From contig NZ_VLLA01000011.1 in assembly GCF_007830635.1 (NCBI RefSeq), forward strand, positions 62,001 through 126,000: DNA of 64,000 nucleotides, written 5' to 3'. Below the pieces are notes generated by a model. That model searched no databases. It was given only the letters and a program-made list of their open reading frames with translations, and was not told where the DNA came from. This document shows, piece by piece, positions 15,695-24,819 of the stretch. The position numbers and the translations under genes are program-made. The stretch is from Bradyrhizobium huanghuaihaiense (GTDB lineage: Bacteria; Pseudomonadota; Alphaproteobacteria; Rhizobiales; Xanthobacteraceae). Every line of letters begins with the position of its first letter. Within the stretch, counting starts at the first letter, position 1.

Positions 15695-15867
15695 GGGACT
15701 GCATTCCCGGTTGACTGCCCGTCGAACTTCCCTTCTTGGCTTGACATTCCAGCCTCGGACGGTGTCTACGGCCCCCTTTGGAGCATGATCGGGAACCAAG
15801 GCTTGGGCCGGACGTAGTCGGCTGCCGGCTCTCGATACAACGGCTCAAGCGATCCAGGGGAGCGCCG

Positions 15868-16827
15868 ATGACGGCAGCATTCACATTTCCGGGGCAGGGG
15901 TCCCAGGCCGTCGGTATGGGCAAGGCCCTGGCCGACGCCTTTCCGGCGGCACGCGCCGTGTTCGACGAGGTCGATGCCGCGCTTGGGGAGAAGCTGACGG
16001 CCACCATCTGGGATGGCCCGGCCGAGACCCTCCAGCTCACCGAGAACGCCCAGCCGGCGCTGATGGCGGTTTCTATCGCCACGCTGCGCGTGCTGGAAAG
16101 TGAAGCCGGTTTTTCCGTGGGGCGGGACGCCGCCTTCGTCGCCGGCCACTCGCTCGGCGAATATTCGGCGCTGGCCGCGGCCGGCAGCCTGACCATCTCG
16201 GACACCGCGCGGTTGCTTCGCACCCGCGGTCTCGCAATGCAAAAAGCCGTGCCGGTCGGCGCCGGTGCGATGGCCGCGCTGCTCGGCCTCGACTACGAGG
16301 CCGCCATGGAGGTCGCGGGCGAGGCGGCGCAGGGCCAGGTCTGCCAGGCCGCCAATGACAATGGCGGCGGGCAGGTGGTGGTCTCCGGCGACAAGGCGGC
16401 GGTCGATCGCGCCGTCGAGATCGCCAAGACCAAGGGCGCCAAGCGCGCCATGCTGCTGCCGGTGTCCGCGCCGTTCCATTGCAAATTGATGCAGCCTGCC
16501 GCCGACGCGATGGCCGAGGCGCTGGCGAAGGTCACGATCAAGGCGCCGGGCGCGCCGCTGGTGTCGAACGTGCTGGCGAGCGCCATCACCGATCCGGACG
16601 AGATTCGCCGCCGCCTGGTCGAGCAGGTCACCGGCACGGTGCGCTGGCGCGAGTCGGTTGCCTATATGGCAGGGCAGGGCGTGACCCGTTTCTTCGAGAT
16701 CGGCGCGGGCAAGGTGCTGACGGGACTCGTCAAGCGTATCGCCGACGGTGCCGTCGGCGTCGCCGTGGGCGGACCGAACGACATTGCCGCCGCCAAGGAT
16801 GCATTGGCCGCTGCGAAGCAGGCCTGA
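15868..16827 (+). CDS. fabD: Malonyl-CoA:ACP transacylase
   Basis: A 319-residue enzyme that loads malonyl groups onto acyl carrier protein. FTFPGQGSQAVGMGK at the start, the nucleophile elbow GHSLGEYSALAAAG near residue 93 (Ser) and PVSAPFHC near residue 200 (catalytic His) are all present. ATG at 15868 follows AGGGGAG by 5 bp; the reading frame stays open 90 bp upstream without a good ribosome site. First gene of fabD-fabG-acpP-fabF. Confidence 0.97.
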   Translation: MTAAFTFPGQGSQAVGMGKALADAFPAARAVFDEVDAALGEKLTATIWDGPAETLQLTENAQPALMAVSIATLRVLESEAGFSVGRDAAFVAGHSLGEYSALAAAGSLTISDTARLLRTRGLAMQKAVPVGAGAMAALLGLDYEAAMEVAGEAAQGQVCQAANDNGGGQVVVSGDKAAVDRAVEIAKTKGAKRAMLLPVSAPFHCKLMQPAADAMAEALAKVTIKAPGAPLVSNVLASAITDPDEIRRRLVEQVTGTVRWRESVAYMAGQGVTRFFEIGAGKVLTGLVKRIADGAVGVAVGGPNDIAAAKDALAAAKQA

Positions 16828-16839
16828 AGGAGTTTATCG

Positions 16840-17577
16840 ATGTTCGATCTGACTGGCAAAAAGGCGCTCGTCACCGGCGCGACCGGTGGCATCGGCGGCG
16901 CGATCGCGCAGGCGCTGCATGCGCAGGGCGCCACCGTTGCGATCTCAGGAACGCGCAAGGAGGTGCTGGACGAGCTTGCCGGCAAGCTCGGCGAACGCGC
17001 TCACGTGCTGCCCTGCAATCTCTCCAAGGCCGACGAGGTCGAGGCGCTGGTGCCCGCCGCGGAAGCGGCGATGGGGCAGGTCGACATTCTCGTCGCCAAT
17101 GCCGGCATCACGCGCGACAACCTCTTCGTGCAGCTTCGCGACGAGGACTGGGAGGAGGTCATCAACGTCAATCTGACCGCGACCTTCCGCCTGGCGCGCG
17201 CTGCCACCAAATTGATGATGCGCAAGCGCTTCGGCCGCATCATCGCGATCACCTCGGTGGTCGGCGTCACCGGCAATCCCGGGCAGGGCAATTATACTGC
17301 ATCGAAGGCGGGCCTGATCGGCATGATCAAGACTCTCGGTGCCGAATACGCCAAGCGCGGCGTCACCGCGAACTGCATCGCGCCTGGCTTCATCAAGACG
17401 CCGATGACGGATGCGCTGAACGACAAGCAGCGCGAGACGATCCTGACCAAGGTTCCGGCTGCCCGTCTGGGGACGCCCGAGGACATTGCGGCGGCCGCCG
17501 TCTACCTGAGTTCGAACGAAGCAGCCTACGTCACCGGCCAGACCATCCACGTCAACGGCGGCATGGCCATGATCTGA
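16840..17577 (+). CDS. fabG: 3-oxoacyl-[ACP] reductase
   Basis: A 245-residue short-chain dehydrogenase that reduces beta-ketoacyl-ACP with NADPH. TGATGGIGGAIAQ near residue 12 is the cofactor loop, NAGITRDNL near residue 87 the structural block, and the Ser-Tyr-Lys triad is in ITSVVGVTGNPGQGNYTASKAG near residues 138-158 (read as S, Y and K). AGGAG lies 6 bp before the ATG. It follows fabD by 12 bp. Confidence 0.97.
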   Translation: MFDLTGKKALVTGATGGIGGAIAQALHAQGATVAISGTRKEVLDELAGKLGERAHVLPCNLSKADEVEALVPAAEAAMGQVDILVANAGITRDNLFVQLRDEDWEEVINVNLTATFRLARAATKLMMRKRFGRIIAITSVVGVTGNPGQGNYTASKAGLIGMIKTLGAEYAKRGVTANCIAPGFIKTPMTDALNDKQRETILTKVPAARLGTPEDIAAAAVYLSSNEAAYVTGQTIHVNGGMAMI

Positions 17578-17892
17578 AGCCCTCGTTCCGCACCGCCCAC
17601 TTGGGCGGCCCAGGATGCGGCAAACGGCCGTTTCCGGAGCGAAATGAGGCTTGTAGTCAAGGCTATTGAAGTATGATAACCGGACCTTCAACGGATGGGC
17701 AAAGAACGCCATTGCAGGTTTTTGAAACCCTGTATATTGGCGATGCGGAGCCTTGGCCGTCGTTCGCCGGGCCCTGCATCGGTTGAGATGGGGCCAAATC
17801 TAAAGTTCGTAAGCAAAGGCAAGTAACACGACCACGACGGCTCGTATCGTCCCGGGGGGTCGGGTCTACAGGGAACAACACGAGGTTAAGCA
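17578..17892. other. Leader and promoter region of acpP
   Basis: These 315 bp lie between fabG and acpP and hold no ORF. A small hairpin (CCGCCCA and TGGGCGG, 17593-17608) just after fabG may slow or stop read-through but lacks a T-run. acpP probably has its own strong promoter here, as usual. TTGCAG (17712) with TATATT 15-16 bp later is a possible but weak match. Confidence 0.5.
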
Positions 17893-18132
17893 ATGAGTGA
17901 CATTGGCGAGCGGGTTAAGAAGATCGTGGTCGAACACCTTGGTGTTGAACCCGAGAAGGTTGTCGACGCTGCGAGCTTCATCGACGACCTCGGCGCCGAC
18001 AGTCTGGACACCGTCGAGCTGGTGATGGCGTTCGAAGAAGAATTCGGTTGCGAGATTCCGGACGACGCTGCGGAAACGATTCTCACCGTCGGCGACGCCA
18101 CGAAGTTTCTCGAGAAGAACGCGAAGAGCTAA
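17893..18132 (+). CDS. acpP: Acyl carrier protein
   Basis: A 79-residue acidic protein that carries growing acyl chains on 4'-phosphopantetheine. The attachment serine is in LGADSLDTVELVMAFEEEF near residue 37. Length and charge are standard. AGGTTAAGCA precedes the ATG. It has a long leader and a hairpin behind it, so it can be expressed in excess over the flanking fab genes. Confidence 0.98.
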   Translation: MSDIGERVKKIVVEHLGVEPEKVVDAASFIDDLGADSLDTVELVMAFEEEFGCEIPDDAAETILTVGDATKFLEKNAKS

Positions 18133-18161
18133 GGCTCTTCATTTTCGCGGGGACAACAGTT

Positions 18162-18200
18162 GAAACCGGACGGGCCGCTTCGCAGCGGCCAGCCGGTTTC
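18162..18200 (+). terminator. Hairpin between acpP and fabF
   Basis: GAAACCGG and CCGGTTTC enclose a second stem, GGCCGCT and AGCGGCC, with a short TCGC loop. TTGTTATT follows. It starts 30 bp after acpP and ends 41 bp before fabF. A partial terminator here would let acpP be made in excess while some transcripts continue into fabF; alternatively it stabilises the acpP 3' end. Confidence 0.7.
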
Positions 18201-18241
18201 TTGTTATTGGCCGTGAATCTTTCGATGCGGAGTTTTCGGAT

Positions 18242-19507
18242 ATGAGGCGGGTTGTCGTCACTGGTCTCGGCATGGTGTCGCCACTCGGCTGCGGCGTCGA
18301 GCCAACCTGGAAACGTATCCTCAACGGTGAGAGTGGTGCGCGAGCGATCGAGAGTTTCGATGTCTCCGATCTGCAGACCAAATACGCCTGCACTGTCCTG
18401 CGCGGCGACGGCTCCAACGACAGCTTCAATCCTGACAAATGGATGGAGCCGAAGGACCAGCGCAAGGTCGACGATTTCATCGTCTTCGCCATGGCCGCCG
18501 CAGGCCAGGCGCTCGATGATGCCAACTGGCATCCCGAATCCGAAGAGGACAAGTGCGCGACCGGCACCATGATCGGATCGGGCATTGGCGGCCTCAACGG
18601 TATCGCCGACACCGCGATCCTCCTGAAGGAACGCGGACCGCGCCGGGTGTCGCCGTTCTTCATCCCGGGCCGCCTGATCAATCTCGCCTCCGGCTACGTT
18701 TCGATCGCACACGGGCTGAAGGGGCCGAACCATTCGGTGGTTACGGCCTGCTCGACCGGTGCGCATGCGGTGGGTGATGCCGCCCGCCTGATCGCGCTCG
18801 GCGATGCCGACGTCATGGTCGCCGGTGGCGCCGAATCGCCGATCAGCCGCATCGGCATTGCCGGCTTCAATGCCGCGCGCGCGCTCTCGACCGGCTTCAA
18901 CGAGACACCGGAGAAGGCCTCGCGTCCCTACGACAAGGACCGCGACGGTTTTGTCATGGGCGAGGGTGCCGGCGTTCTGGTGCTCGAGGAACTCGAGCAC
19001 GCGCAACGTCGCGGCGCCAGGATCTACGCCGAAGTGATCGGCTACGGTCTGTCGGGCGATGCCTATCACATCACGTCGCCGTCGCCCGATGGCGATGGCG
19101 GTTTCCGCAGCATGTCGGCGGCGCTGAAGCGAGCCGGCCTGACGCCGTCCGATCTCGACTATATCAACGCGCACGGCACCTCGACGCCGCTTGGCGACGA
19201 GATCGAGCTCGGCGCGGTCGAGCGTCTGCTCGGCAATGCCGCCTCCAGGGTTGCGATGTCCTCGACCAAGTCGTCGACCGGCCATCTCCTCGGCGCTGCC
19301 GGCGCGATCGAGGCGATCTTCGCCATTCTCGCGATTCGCGATAATGTCGTGCCGCCGACCATCAACCTGGACAATCCGTCGGTCGAGACTGCGATCGATC
19401 TCGTGCCGCATAAGGCGAAGAAGCGCGAAGTTAATGTCGCGCTGTCGAACTCTTTCGGTTTTGGCGGCACCAATGCGTCGGTGATCGTCCGGCGCTTGGC
19501 CAGCTAG
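18242..19507 (+). CDS. fabF: 3-oxoacyl-[ACP] synthase II
   Basis: A 421-residue condensing enzyme that elongates acyl-ACP with malonyl-ACP. The catalytic cysteine is in VVTACSTGAHAVG near residue 170, with histidines in INAHGTSTPLGD near residue 311 and STGHLLGAAGAIEA near residue 347, and NSFGFGGTN near the end. All are intact. It lies between acpP and mltG on the same strand. Confidence 0.97.
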   Translation: MRRVVVTGLGMVSPLGCGVEPTWKRILNGESGARAIESFDVSDLQTKYACTVLRGDGSNDSFNPDKWMEPKDQRKVDDFIVFAMAAAGQALDDANWHPESEEDKCATGTMIGSGIGGLNGIADTAILLKERGPRRVSPFFIPGRLINLASGYVSIAHGLKGPNHSVVTACSTGAHAVGDAARLIALGDADVMVAGGAESPISRIGIAGFNAARALSTGFNETPEKASRPYDKDRDGFVMGEGAGVLVLEELEHAQRRGARIYAEVIGYGLSGDAYHITSPSPDGDGGFRSMSAALKRAGLTPSDLDYINAHGTSTPLGDEIELGAVERLLGNAASRVAMSSTKSSTGHLLGAAGAIEAIFAILAIRDNVVPPTINLDNPSVETAIDLVPHKAKKREVNVALSNSFGFGGTNASVIVRRLAS

Positions 19508-19632
19508 TTTGCGTTTGAAACAAATCCACCGTTTTGCCGTATTCGGCGATAGTCATAGAAGTGGGCGCGTGCATTTGGCTGGGCAAGCGATTGTCAGGCC
19601 GCGATTGAACCGGCAGGATTCAGGTTGCTTCG

Positions 19633-20913
19633 ATGAGTGAAAGGCCGCCCATTTCGCCCCGGAGCCCGCGGGCAGCGCTCGAGCCCGAACAGGTTCCGCC
19701 GCCGCCGAAGCGATCGGAGCGCGCGCGCAACCCCTTCGTGGTCGTCGGCAATGCCATCATCACCCTGCTGCTGATCGCCATGCTCGGCGCCGGCGGCGTG
19801 TATTATTACGGCCGGCAGGTGCTGGAAGCACCCGGGCCGCTGAGGGAAGACAAGATCGTCAACATCCCGCAGCGTGCCGGCAAGCGCGACATCGCCGAGA
19901 CGTTGAACAAGGAAGGCGTGACCGATGTCAATCCATGGGTGTTCATCGCCAGCGTCGCCGCGCTGAAGGCGAGCTCGGACCTCAAGCCGGGTGAGTATTC
20001 GTTCCAGAAGAACGCATCGCTGCGCGACGTCATCGCCACCATCGTCGAGGGCAAGGTGGTGCAGCATGCGGTCACGATCCCGGAAGGCCTGACCTCCGAG
20101 CAGATCGTGGCGCGGCTGTCCGACAACGACATCTTCACCGGCAGCGTGCGCGAGCTGCCGCGTGAGGGCACGCTGTTGCCCGAGACCTACAAATTTCCGC
20201 GCGGCACCACGCGCGAGCAGGTGATCCAGCGGATGCAGCAGGCGCACAAGCGCGTGCTGGCGGAGATCTGGGAACGCCGCAACCAGGATGTTCCGGTCAA
20301 GACTCCCGAGCAGCTGGTGACGCTGGCCTCGATCGTCGAGAAGGAGACCGGCAAGCCGGACGAGCGCAGCCGCGTTGCCGCGGTGTTCGTCAATCGCCTG
20401 AGGCAGAAGATCAAGCTGCAGTCCGATCCGACCATCATCTATGGCCTCGTCGGCGGCAAGGGCACGCTCGGACGTCCGATCAAGCGCAGCGAGATCACGC
20501 AGCCTTCGCCCTACAACACCTATGTGATCGACGGCCTGCCGCCGGGCCCGATCTCCAATCCCGGCCGCGCCTCGCTGGAAGCCGCCGCCAACCCGGCCCG
20601 CACCCGCGACCTCTATTTCGTCGCCGATGGCACCGGCGGGCATGCCTTCACCGAGACCTACGACGCGCACCAGAAGAACGTCGCCAAGCTGCGCGCGATG
20701 GAGAAGCAGATCCAGAACGACACGGTCGAGCCGGCCGAGGACGCGCAGCCCCCGGCGGCCGCCGCGCCCGGCGCCGCCGATGCGCCCACCGCGACCACCC
20801 CCCGTCCCAACCAGCAGAAGAAGCCGCCGGCGGTGCGCCCGGCCAATCCAGCCAATCCCGCACCGGCCCGGCAGGGCGCGGTGCAGTCCTCGCCGCCGGT
20901 GGTCCAACGTTAG
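19633..20913 (+). CDS. mltG: Endolytic murein transglycosylase MltG
   Basis: A 426-residue inner-membrane enzyme that cuts nascent glycan strands and so ends their growth. A cytoplasmic lead of about 30 residues is followed by one membrane helix (VVVGNAIITLLLIAMLGAGG), a LysM-like part, and the YceG catalytic domain with ASIVEKETGKPDERSRVAAV near residue 235 (catalytic Glu) and QSDPTIIYG near residue 261. The last 60 residues are Pro/Ala-rich. It starts 125 bp after fabF, a conserved alphaproteobacterial order. Confidence 0.95.
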   Translation: MSERPPISPRSPRAALEPEQVPPPPKRSERARNPFVVVGNAIITLLLIAMLGAGGVYYYGRQVLEAPGPLREDKIVNIPQRAGKRDIAETLNKEGVTDVNPWVFIASVAALKASSDLKPGEYSFQKNASLRDVIATIVEGKVVQHAVTIPEGLTSEQIVARLSDNDIFTGSVRELPREGTLLPETYKFPRGTTREQVIQRMQQAHKRVLAEIWERRNQDVPVKTPEQLVTLASIVEKETGKPDERSRVAAVFVNRLRQKIKLQSDPTIIYGLVGGKGTLGRPIKRSEITQPSPYNTYVIDGLPPGPISNPGRASLEAAANPARTRDLYFVADGTGGHAFTETYDAHQKNVAKLRAMEKQIQNDTVEPAEDAQPPAAAAPGAADAPTATTPRPNQQKKPPAVRPANPANPAPARQGAVQSSPPVVQR

Positions 20914-21026
20914 GCAGCGCAGACCTGCCTACGGGACTTTGCGGATTCCACTTTCCTGCAAAATAGTCTTAAGATTCGCGTGGCTTGATGCCTCGCGAAT
21001 CCTTTCGTTCCGGAGAATCTGACCTG

Positions 21027-21914
21027 ATGGCGCTGTCGTCCATGACCGGCTTTGCCCGAAGCCACGGCGCGAGCGGGCCGTACACGTTCGAGTGGGAATT
21101 GAAGTCGGTCAACGCCAAGGGCTTTGACCTCAGGGTGCGGCTGCCGCAGGGGTTCGATGAGCTCGAGGCCCATGCCAAGAAGCGCGCCGGCGAGCTGCTC
21201 TCGCGCGGCACGGTCTACGCCAATCTCAACGTCAAGCGCACCAATGCGGCCGCCACGGTCCGCATCAACGAGGACGTGCTCAATGCGGTGCTGAAGGCGG
21301 CCGCGCTGATCTCCGGCAAGGTCGATGCCGTGGCGCCGAGCATCGACGGCTTGCTCGCCATCAAGGGCGTGGTCGAGGTTGCCGAGCCCGAGGGCGACGA
21401 GGAGGAGGACAAGGCGGCCCGTGCCGCTGCCGCGGAGGCCTTCGACAAGGCGCTCGACGAGCTCGTGGCGATGCGCAAGCGCGAGGGGACCTCGCTCGGC
21501 CAGATCCTGACCCAGCGGGTCGACGAGATCGAGACGCTGGCGAAGAAGGCGGAAGGCGCGCCCGGCCGCAAGCCCGAGGCGATCAAGGCGAGGCTCGCCG
21601 AGCAGATTGCAACCCTGCTCGACACCTCCGACCGTTTCGATTCCGACCGCCTGATGCAGGAGGCGATCCTGATCGCGACCAGGGCCGACATCCGCGAGGA
21701 GCTCGACCGCATCGCCTCGCATGTCGCGCAGGCGCGCGAGCTGATCGGCAAGGGCGGCCCGATCGGGCGCAAGCTCGACTTCCTGGCGCAGGAGTTTCAC
21801 CGCGAGGTCAACACCTGCTGCTCGAAGTCGAACGACATCGAGCTGACCAATACGGGACTCGCCATGAAGAACGTGGTCGAGCAGTTCCGCGAGCAGGTCC
21901 AGAATCTGGAGTGA
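21027..21914 (+). CDS. yicC: YicC family protein (endoribonuclease-like)
   Basis: A 295-residue YicC family protein. The N-terminal domain begins MALSSMTGFARSHG and WELKSVNAKGFDLRVRLP, and the C-terminal DUF1732 part ends FLAQEFHREVNTCCSKSNDIEL, both diagnostic. E. coli YicC has been reported as an RNase acting on a small RNA; the activity here is inferred. ATG at 21027 is preferred over the frame opening at 20985. Only 3 bp separate it from gmk. Confidence 0.94.
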   Translation: MALSSMTGFARSHGASGPYTFEWELKSVNAKGFDLRVRLPQGFDELEAHAKKRAGELLSRGTVYANLNVKRTNAAATVRINEDVLNAVLKAAALISGKVDAVAPSIDGLLAIKGVVEVAEPEGDEEEDKAARAAAAEAFDKALDELVAMRKREGTSLGQILTQRVDEIETLAKKAEGAPGRKPEAIKARLAEQIATLLDTSDRFDSDRLMQEAILIATRADIREELDRIASHVAQARELIGKGGPIGRKLDFLAQEFHREVNTCCSKSNDIELTNTGLAMKNVVEQFREQVQNLE

Positions 21915-21917
21915 TCG

Positions 21918-22577
21918 ATGACGACGGGCGGTCACGGAACTGACGGTGTCGAGCGGCGCGGCTTGATGTTCGTGCTGTCCTCGCCGTCGGGCGCGGGCAA
22001 GACGACGCTGTCGCGCATGTTGCTCGAGCGGGAGCCCGGCCTGAAGATGTCAGTGTCGGCCACCACGCGTCAGATGCGACCGGGAGAGGTCGAGGGGCGC
22101 GACTATTTCTTCGTCACCAAGCCCAAGTTCGAGACGATGGTGGAGCAGGGCGAACTGCTCGAATGGGCCACCGTGTTTGACAATCTCTACGGGACGCCGC
22201 GTGCTCCGGTAGAGGCGGCACTGTCGGCCGGGCAGGATGTCCTTTTCGACATCGACTGGCAGGGCACACAGCAATTGCACCAGAAGGCGAGCATCGACGT
22301 GGTTCGCGTCTTCATCCTGCCGCCGTCAGCGGCCGACCTCGAGAAACGGCTGCATTCGCGCGCGCAGGATTCCGACGAGGTGATCCGCAAGCGCATGAGC
22401 CGCGCCAGCCACGAGATGAGCCACTGGGCCGAGTACGACTACATCGTCATCAACCACAATGTTGATGAGGCCTTCGCCGAGGTGCAGTCGATCCTGAAGG
22501 CCGAACGGCTCAAGCGCGAGCGGCGGACGGGCCTCGTCGGCTTTGTGCGAGGGCTGCAAGCTCAGCTTCAGGGCTAG
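21918..22577 (+). CDS. gmk: Guanylate kinase
   Basis: A 219-residue enzyme that converts GMP to GDP with ATP. Walker A is SSPSGAGKTTLSRM near residue 17, followed by SVSATTRQMRPGEVEGRDYFF (the GMP-binding block, read in two parts) and DIDWQGTQQL near residue 110. The lid and C-terminal helix are normal. The last 68 bp overlap the 3' end of the convergent gene on the other strand. Confidence 0.97.
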   Translation: MTTGGHGTDGVERRGLMFVLSSPSGAGKTTLSRMLLEREPGLKMSVSATTRQMRPGEVEGRDYFFVTKPKFETMVEQGELLEWATVFDNLYGTPRAPVEAALSAGQDVLFDIDWQGTQQLHQKASIDVVRVFILPPSAADLEKRLHSRAQDSDEVIRKRMSRASHEMSHWAEYDYIVINHNVDEAFAEVQSILKAERLKRERRTGLVGFVRGLQAQLQG

Positions 22578-23709
22578 GCTCCGACAGTCGCGGCCCTTCC
22601 TTCAGCAGCCGTTCCAGCATCGTCGTGATGATGTCGATGTCGACCGCATCCTGATTGCGGTCATCATGTTTTTCGGCGGCAGCGTTATCGGCCTCGTTCG
22701 CAGCCAATCGGGGCGCACGGGTCTCGATCTCGAACTCCCTGTCGAACACCGGGATCTCGTCCGCATCGCGCTGCGCGGCCTCAGTAACGGCCGGCGGCTC
22801 GTGCGCTTCGATCGCGTCGATCTCGTGATCGATCGCGGCAAGCTGCACGGTCTGCGGACGCACGGCATCGAAGTCGATCGGGCGCGGCTGCCGCGCGCGC
22901 GGCGTGGCCGGCATCTCCTTGAGCCAGGGCGCGCGATCCTGATTTCGGTGCTCCCGATCGTCCCAATGCACGCGGCGGTGTTCGTTCGCCTGGGCGCGGA
23001 AGCGCCCGCCGGCGAAGCGGTAGATGACGCTGGCGAGGATGCCGGCGAGCGCCAGCGCGCCGCCGATGACGAGCAGCAGCATCTGGAGCGAGCCGGTCGG
23101 CTTGTCGACGCTGCTGTCTGCCGCGGCAAGTGCCATGGAAGGCGAGGATTTTGACGGCTTTGCGCTCGGCTGCGCGGCGGCAACCGCGGTCGGTGCCGGC
23201 TCCGGCGCAGGCGGGGTAGATGCTGCGGAGACATCGGGCCAGGGGGCGGCGCTGGCGGGTTGCTGCGCGTTGCCGTCCGCCGTCTGGTCGGAGGATTGTT
23301 GCGGCGGTGTCGCGGTTGCGGCTTGTGCAGCCAGGGCCGGCGTCTTGACGGCCGCAGCGCTCCGGGGCGTCGGATATTCGGCGCGTGCGTCCTGAACCGG
23401 ATGCTGCTGCGGCGCCGGCGACTCTGCCAACGGCGTATCGCTTGTGGCCTGCGCAGTCTGCACGAGCTTCGCGCTGTCCTTGCCGCCTTCGGCACGCAGA
23501 TACCAGCATTGCCGCTTGGTGCCGCGCTCGACGCGATAGTGCCAGTGCTGCCCCTGCGGCGCGGAACCCTTCGGCGAGGCGAGGCAGTCGCTCGCGGCAC
23601 CGGCGGTGCTCGATGCGGTGGGCGCGTTCTGCGACACGGCAGCGAGTGGTGCGCCGGCAATGATGCTGCCAACAAGCGCAGATACGAATTTCGCGGTTCG
23701 GTTGCCCAT
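22510..23709 (-). CDS. Exported or membrane-anchored hypothetical protein
   Basis: A 399-residue protein of no recognised family. A signal peptide (FVSALVGSIIAGAPLAAVSQ) leads to a short domain with two cysteines, CLASPKGSAPQGQHWHYRV and KRQCWYLRAEG, which looks like a small disulfide-linked fold. A Pro/Ala/Gln-rich linker follows, then one membrane helix (LQMLLLVIGGALALAGILAS near residue 205) and a charged cytoplasmic tail rich in Glu and Asp. ATG at 23709 follows GGGAGACCAGG. The stop lies within gmk on the other strand. Confidence 0.8.
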   Translation of the reverse strand: MGNRTAKFVSALVGSIIAGAPLAAVSQNAPTASSTAGAASDCLASPKGSAPQGQHWHYRVERGTKRQCWYLRAEGGKDSAKLVQTAQATSDTPLAESPAPQQHPVQDARAEYPTPRSAAAVKTPALAAQAATATPPQQSSDQTADGNAQQPASAAPWPDVSAASTPPAPEPAPTAVAAAQPSAKPSKSSPSMALAAADSSVDKPTGSLQMLLLVIGGALALAGILASVIYRFAGGRFRAQANEHRRVHWDDREHRNQDRAPWLKEMPATPRARQPRPIDFDAVRPQTVQLAAIDHEIDAIEAHEPPAVTEAAQRDADEIPVFDREFEIETRAPRLAANEADNAAAEKHDDRNQDAVDIDIITTMLERLLKEGPRLSEPSPEAELAALAQSRRGPSAARA

Positions 23710-23997
23710 CCTGGTCTCCCGGTTACGCATTACGCAACTCTTAACCATCCCTTTCTCGTCAAAGAGTTGGGTGGCAATGAGCCGCAAATCCGGAGAGGAT
23801 GTGGCCTGAATTGGGCTCGGCGCGCGTTCGTTCCGCCGCGCCGCCGACCTTTTTCGGCCGCGTTATTGCTTGGCTGAGGTCCAGGTTCCCGAGAAGCGGA
23901 AGGTGGCGATAGGAACCCCTCGCATTGCAGTTCCCATGGCATCGCGTTCTCGCGGCAACTCCTGCCCGAGCCTTGCTGTCGCTTGCCGCCCGTTGGA

Positions 23998-24567
23998 TGC
24001 CAAAGGGCGCAGGGAAGGCCGGGCGCCGGCCGGCACCCGCAGATCCGTGCGCTACGGAAGATGCACACGGGGTGGATCACAGGTGATGCCGGTCGCTCGG
24101 CCTTCCCTGCGCGGATGGTTTTAACGGTGTCCTTCGTGCTCTCCCCGGGGAGCGATGCACTATTGCCCCCGTCGCCTTGCAGATGACTGATGCGCGCACC
24201 CGGTCGGGCCGCCACATCACCGCAAGCCTTGACGCACAGACCCCGGGCGTCAGGACCACACGACTTCTCCGTCCGCGGACGGCTTTGCCGATCATCAGAG
24301 GCTGGCGCGTGCTCACCCAAGATGACCAACACAACCGCTGTAACCGCGCCGTGTCGTACCGCGTCGCGTGAGACTCACGGTCGCCCGCCCTGTCATCACA
24401 CCGATCGCGCCGGCGCTGCCGCGTCCACCGCCACCCGGCCCGCATGTCGTGACGGTCGCGAACGCCCCTTTGGCAGGGCCGGGATGGATGGTGTATGCCA
24501 TAAATCCGAAATTCGGGAAAGTGGAATATTTTTGCGATGAGGGATTGACGGGGTGTTTTGCCCGACG
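23998..24567. repeat. Long interspersed intergenic repeat of Bradyrhizobium type
   Basis: Between the hypothetical gene at 23709 and the next gene at 25041 there is over 1 kb without a credible gene. From about 23998 the sequence matches, from memory, a dispersed element common in Bradyrhizobium and relatives. Landmarks are GGGTGGATCACAGGTGATGC (24072), CTGCGCGGATGGTTTTAACGG (shortened: GATGGTTTTAACGG), CAGGACCACACGACTTCTCC (24251) and GTGGAATATTTTTGCGATGA (24521). Such copies give rise to spurious ORFs containing TPLKPSAQGRPSD, also seen here on the minus strand. Edges are approximate. Confidence 0.7.
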
Positions 24568-24608
24568 CCTCGCGAGGGGGCGAGGCTTTGGGCAGGCTCT
24601 TGCCACAT

Positions 24609-24688
24609 CGTCATTGCGAGCGCAGCGAAGCAATCCAGAATCTTTCCGCAGCGGCAGTCTGGATTGCTTCGCTGCGCTCGCAATGACG
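24609..24688. repeat. Perfect long-arm inverted repeat, CGTCATTGCGAGCG family
   Basis: CGTCATTGCGAGCGCAGCGA and the bases that follow to position 24639 are an exact reverse complement of 24658-24688, so the arms are 31 bp with an 18-base loop. This is a very common dispersed hairpin of alphaproteobacteria. It lies just beyond the longer interspersed repeat, with no gene on either side for about 100 bp. Confidence 0.9.
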
Positions 24689-24819
24689 GAGAGAAGGCGG
24701 CATCGTGATACGGCAAGCCGCGACCCCGCCGATGCCCCGCAACTTTGTCCCGGGCGGAAGCCTAGGTGAGTGATGGGTTTCGCAAGGGCTCAACCCATCC
24801 TACTGAATATCGCAAGTAC

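Noticed and set aside
24077..24445. Minus-strand ORFs in the interspersed repeat, containing TPLKPSAQGRPSD
   Set aside because: This peptide type is a familiar annotation artefact of the dispersed repeat; the frames have no ribosome site and follow the repeat sequence rather than a protein family.
23710..24819. Search for tRNA, rRNA or attachment site in the longest gene-free stretch
   Set aside because: No T-arm-like GGTTCRANNCC sequence, no CCA-ended stem set and no integrase gene nearby; the region is explained by repeats.
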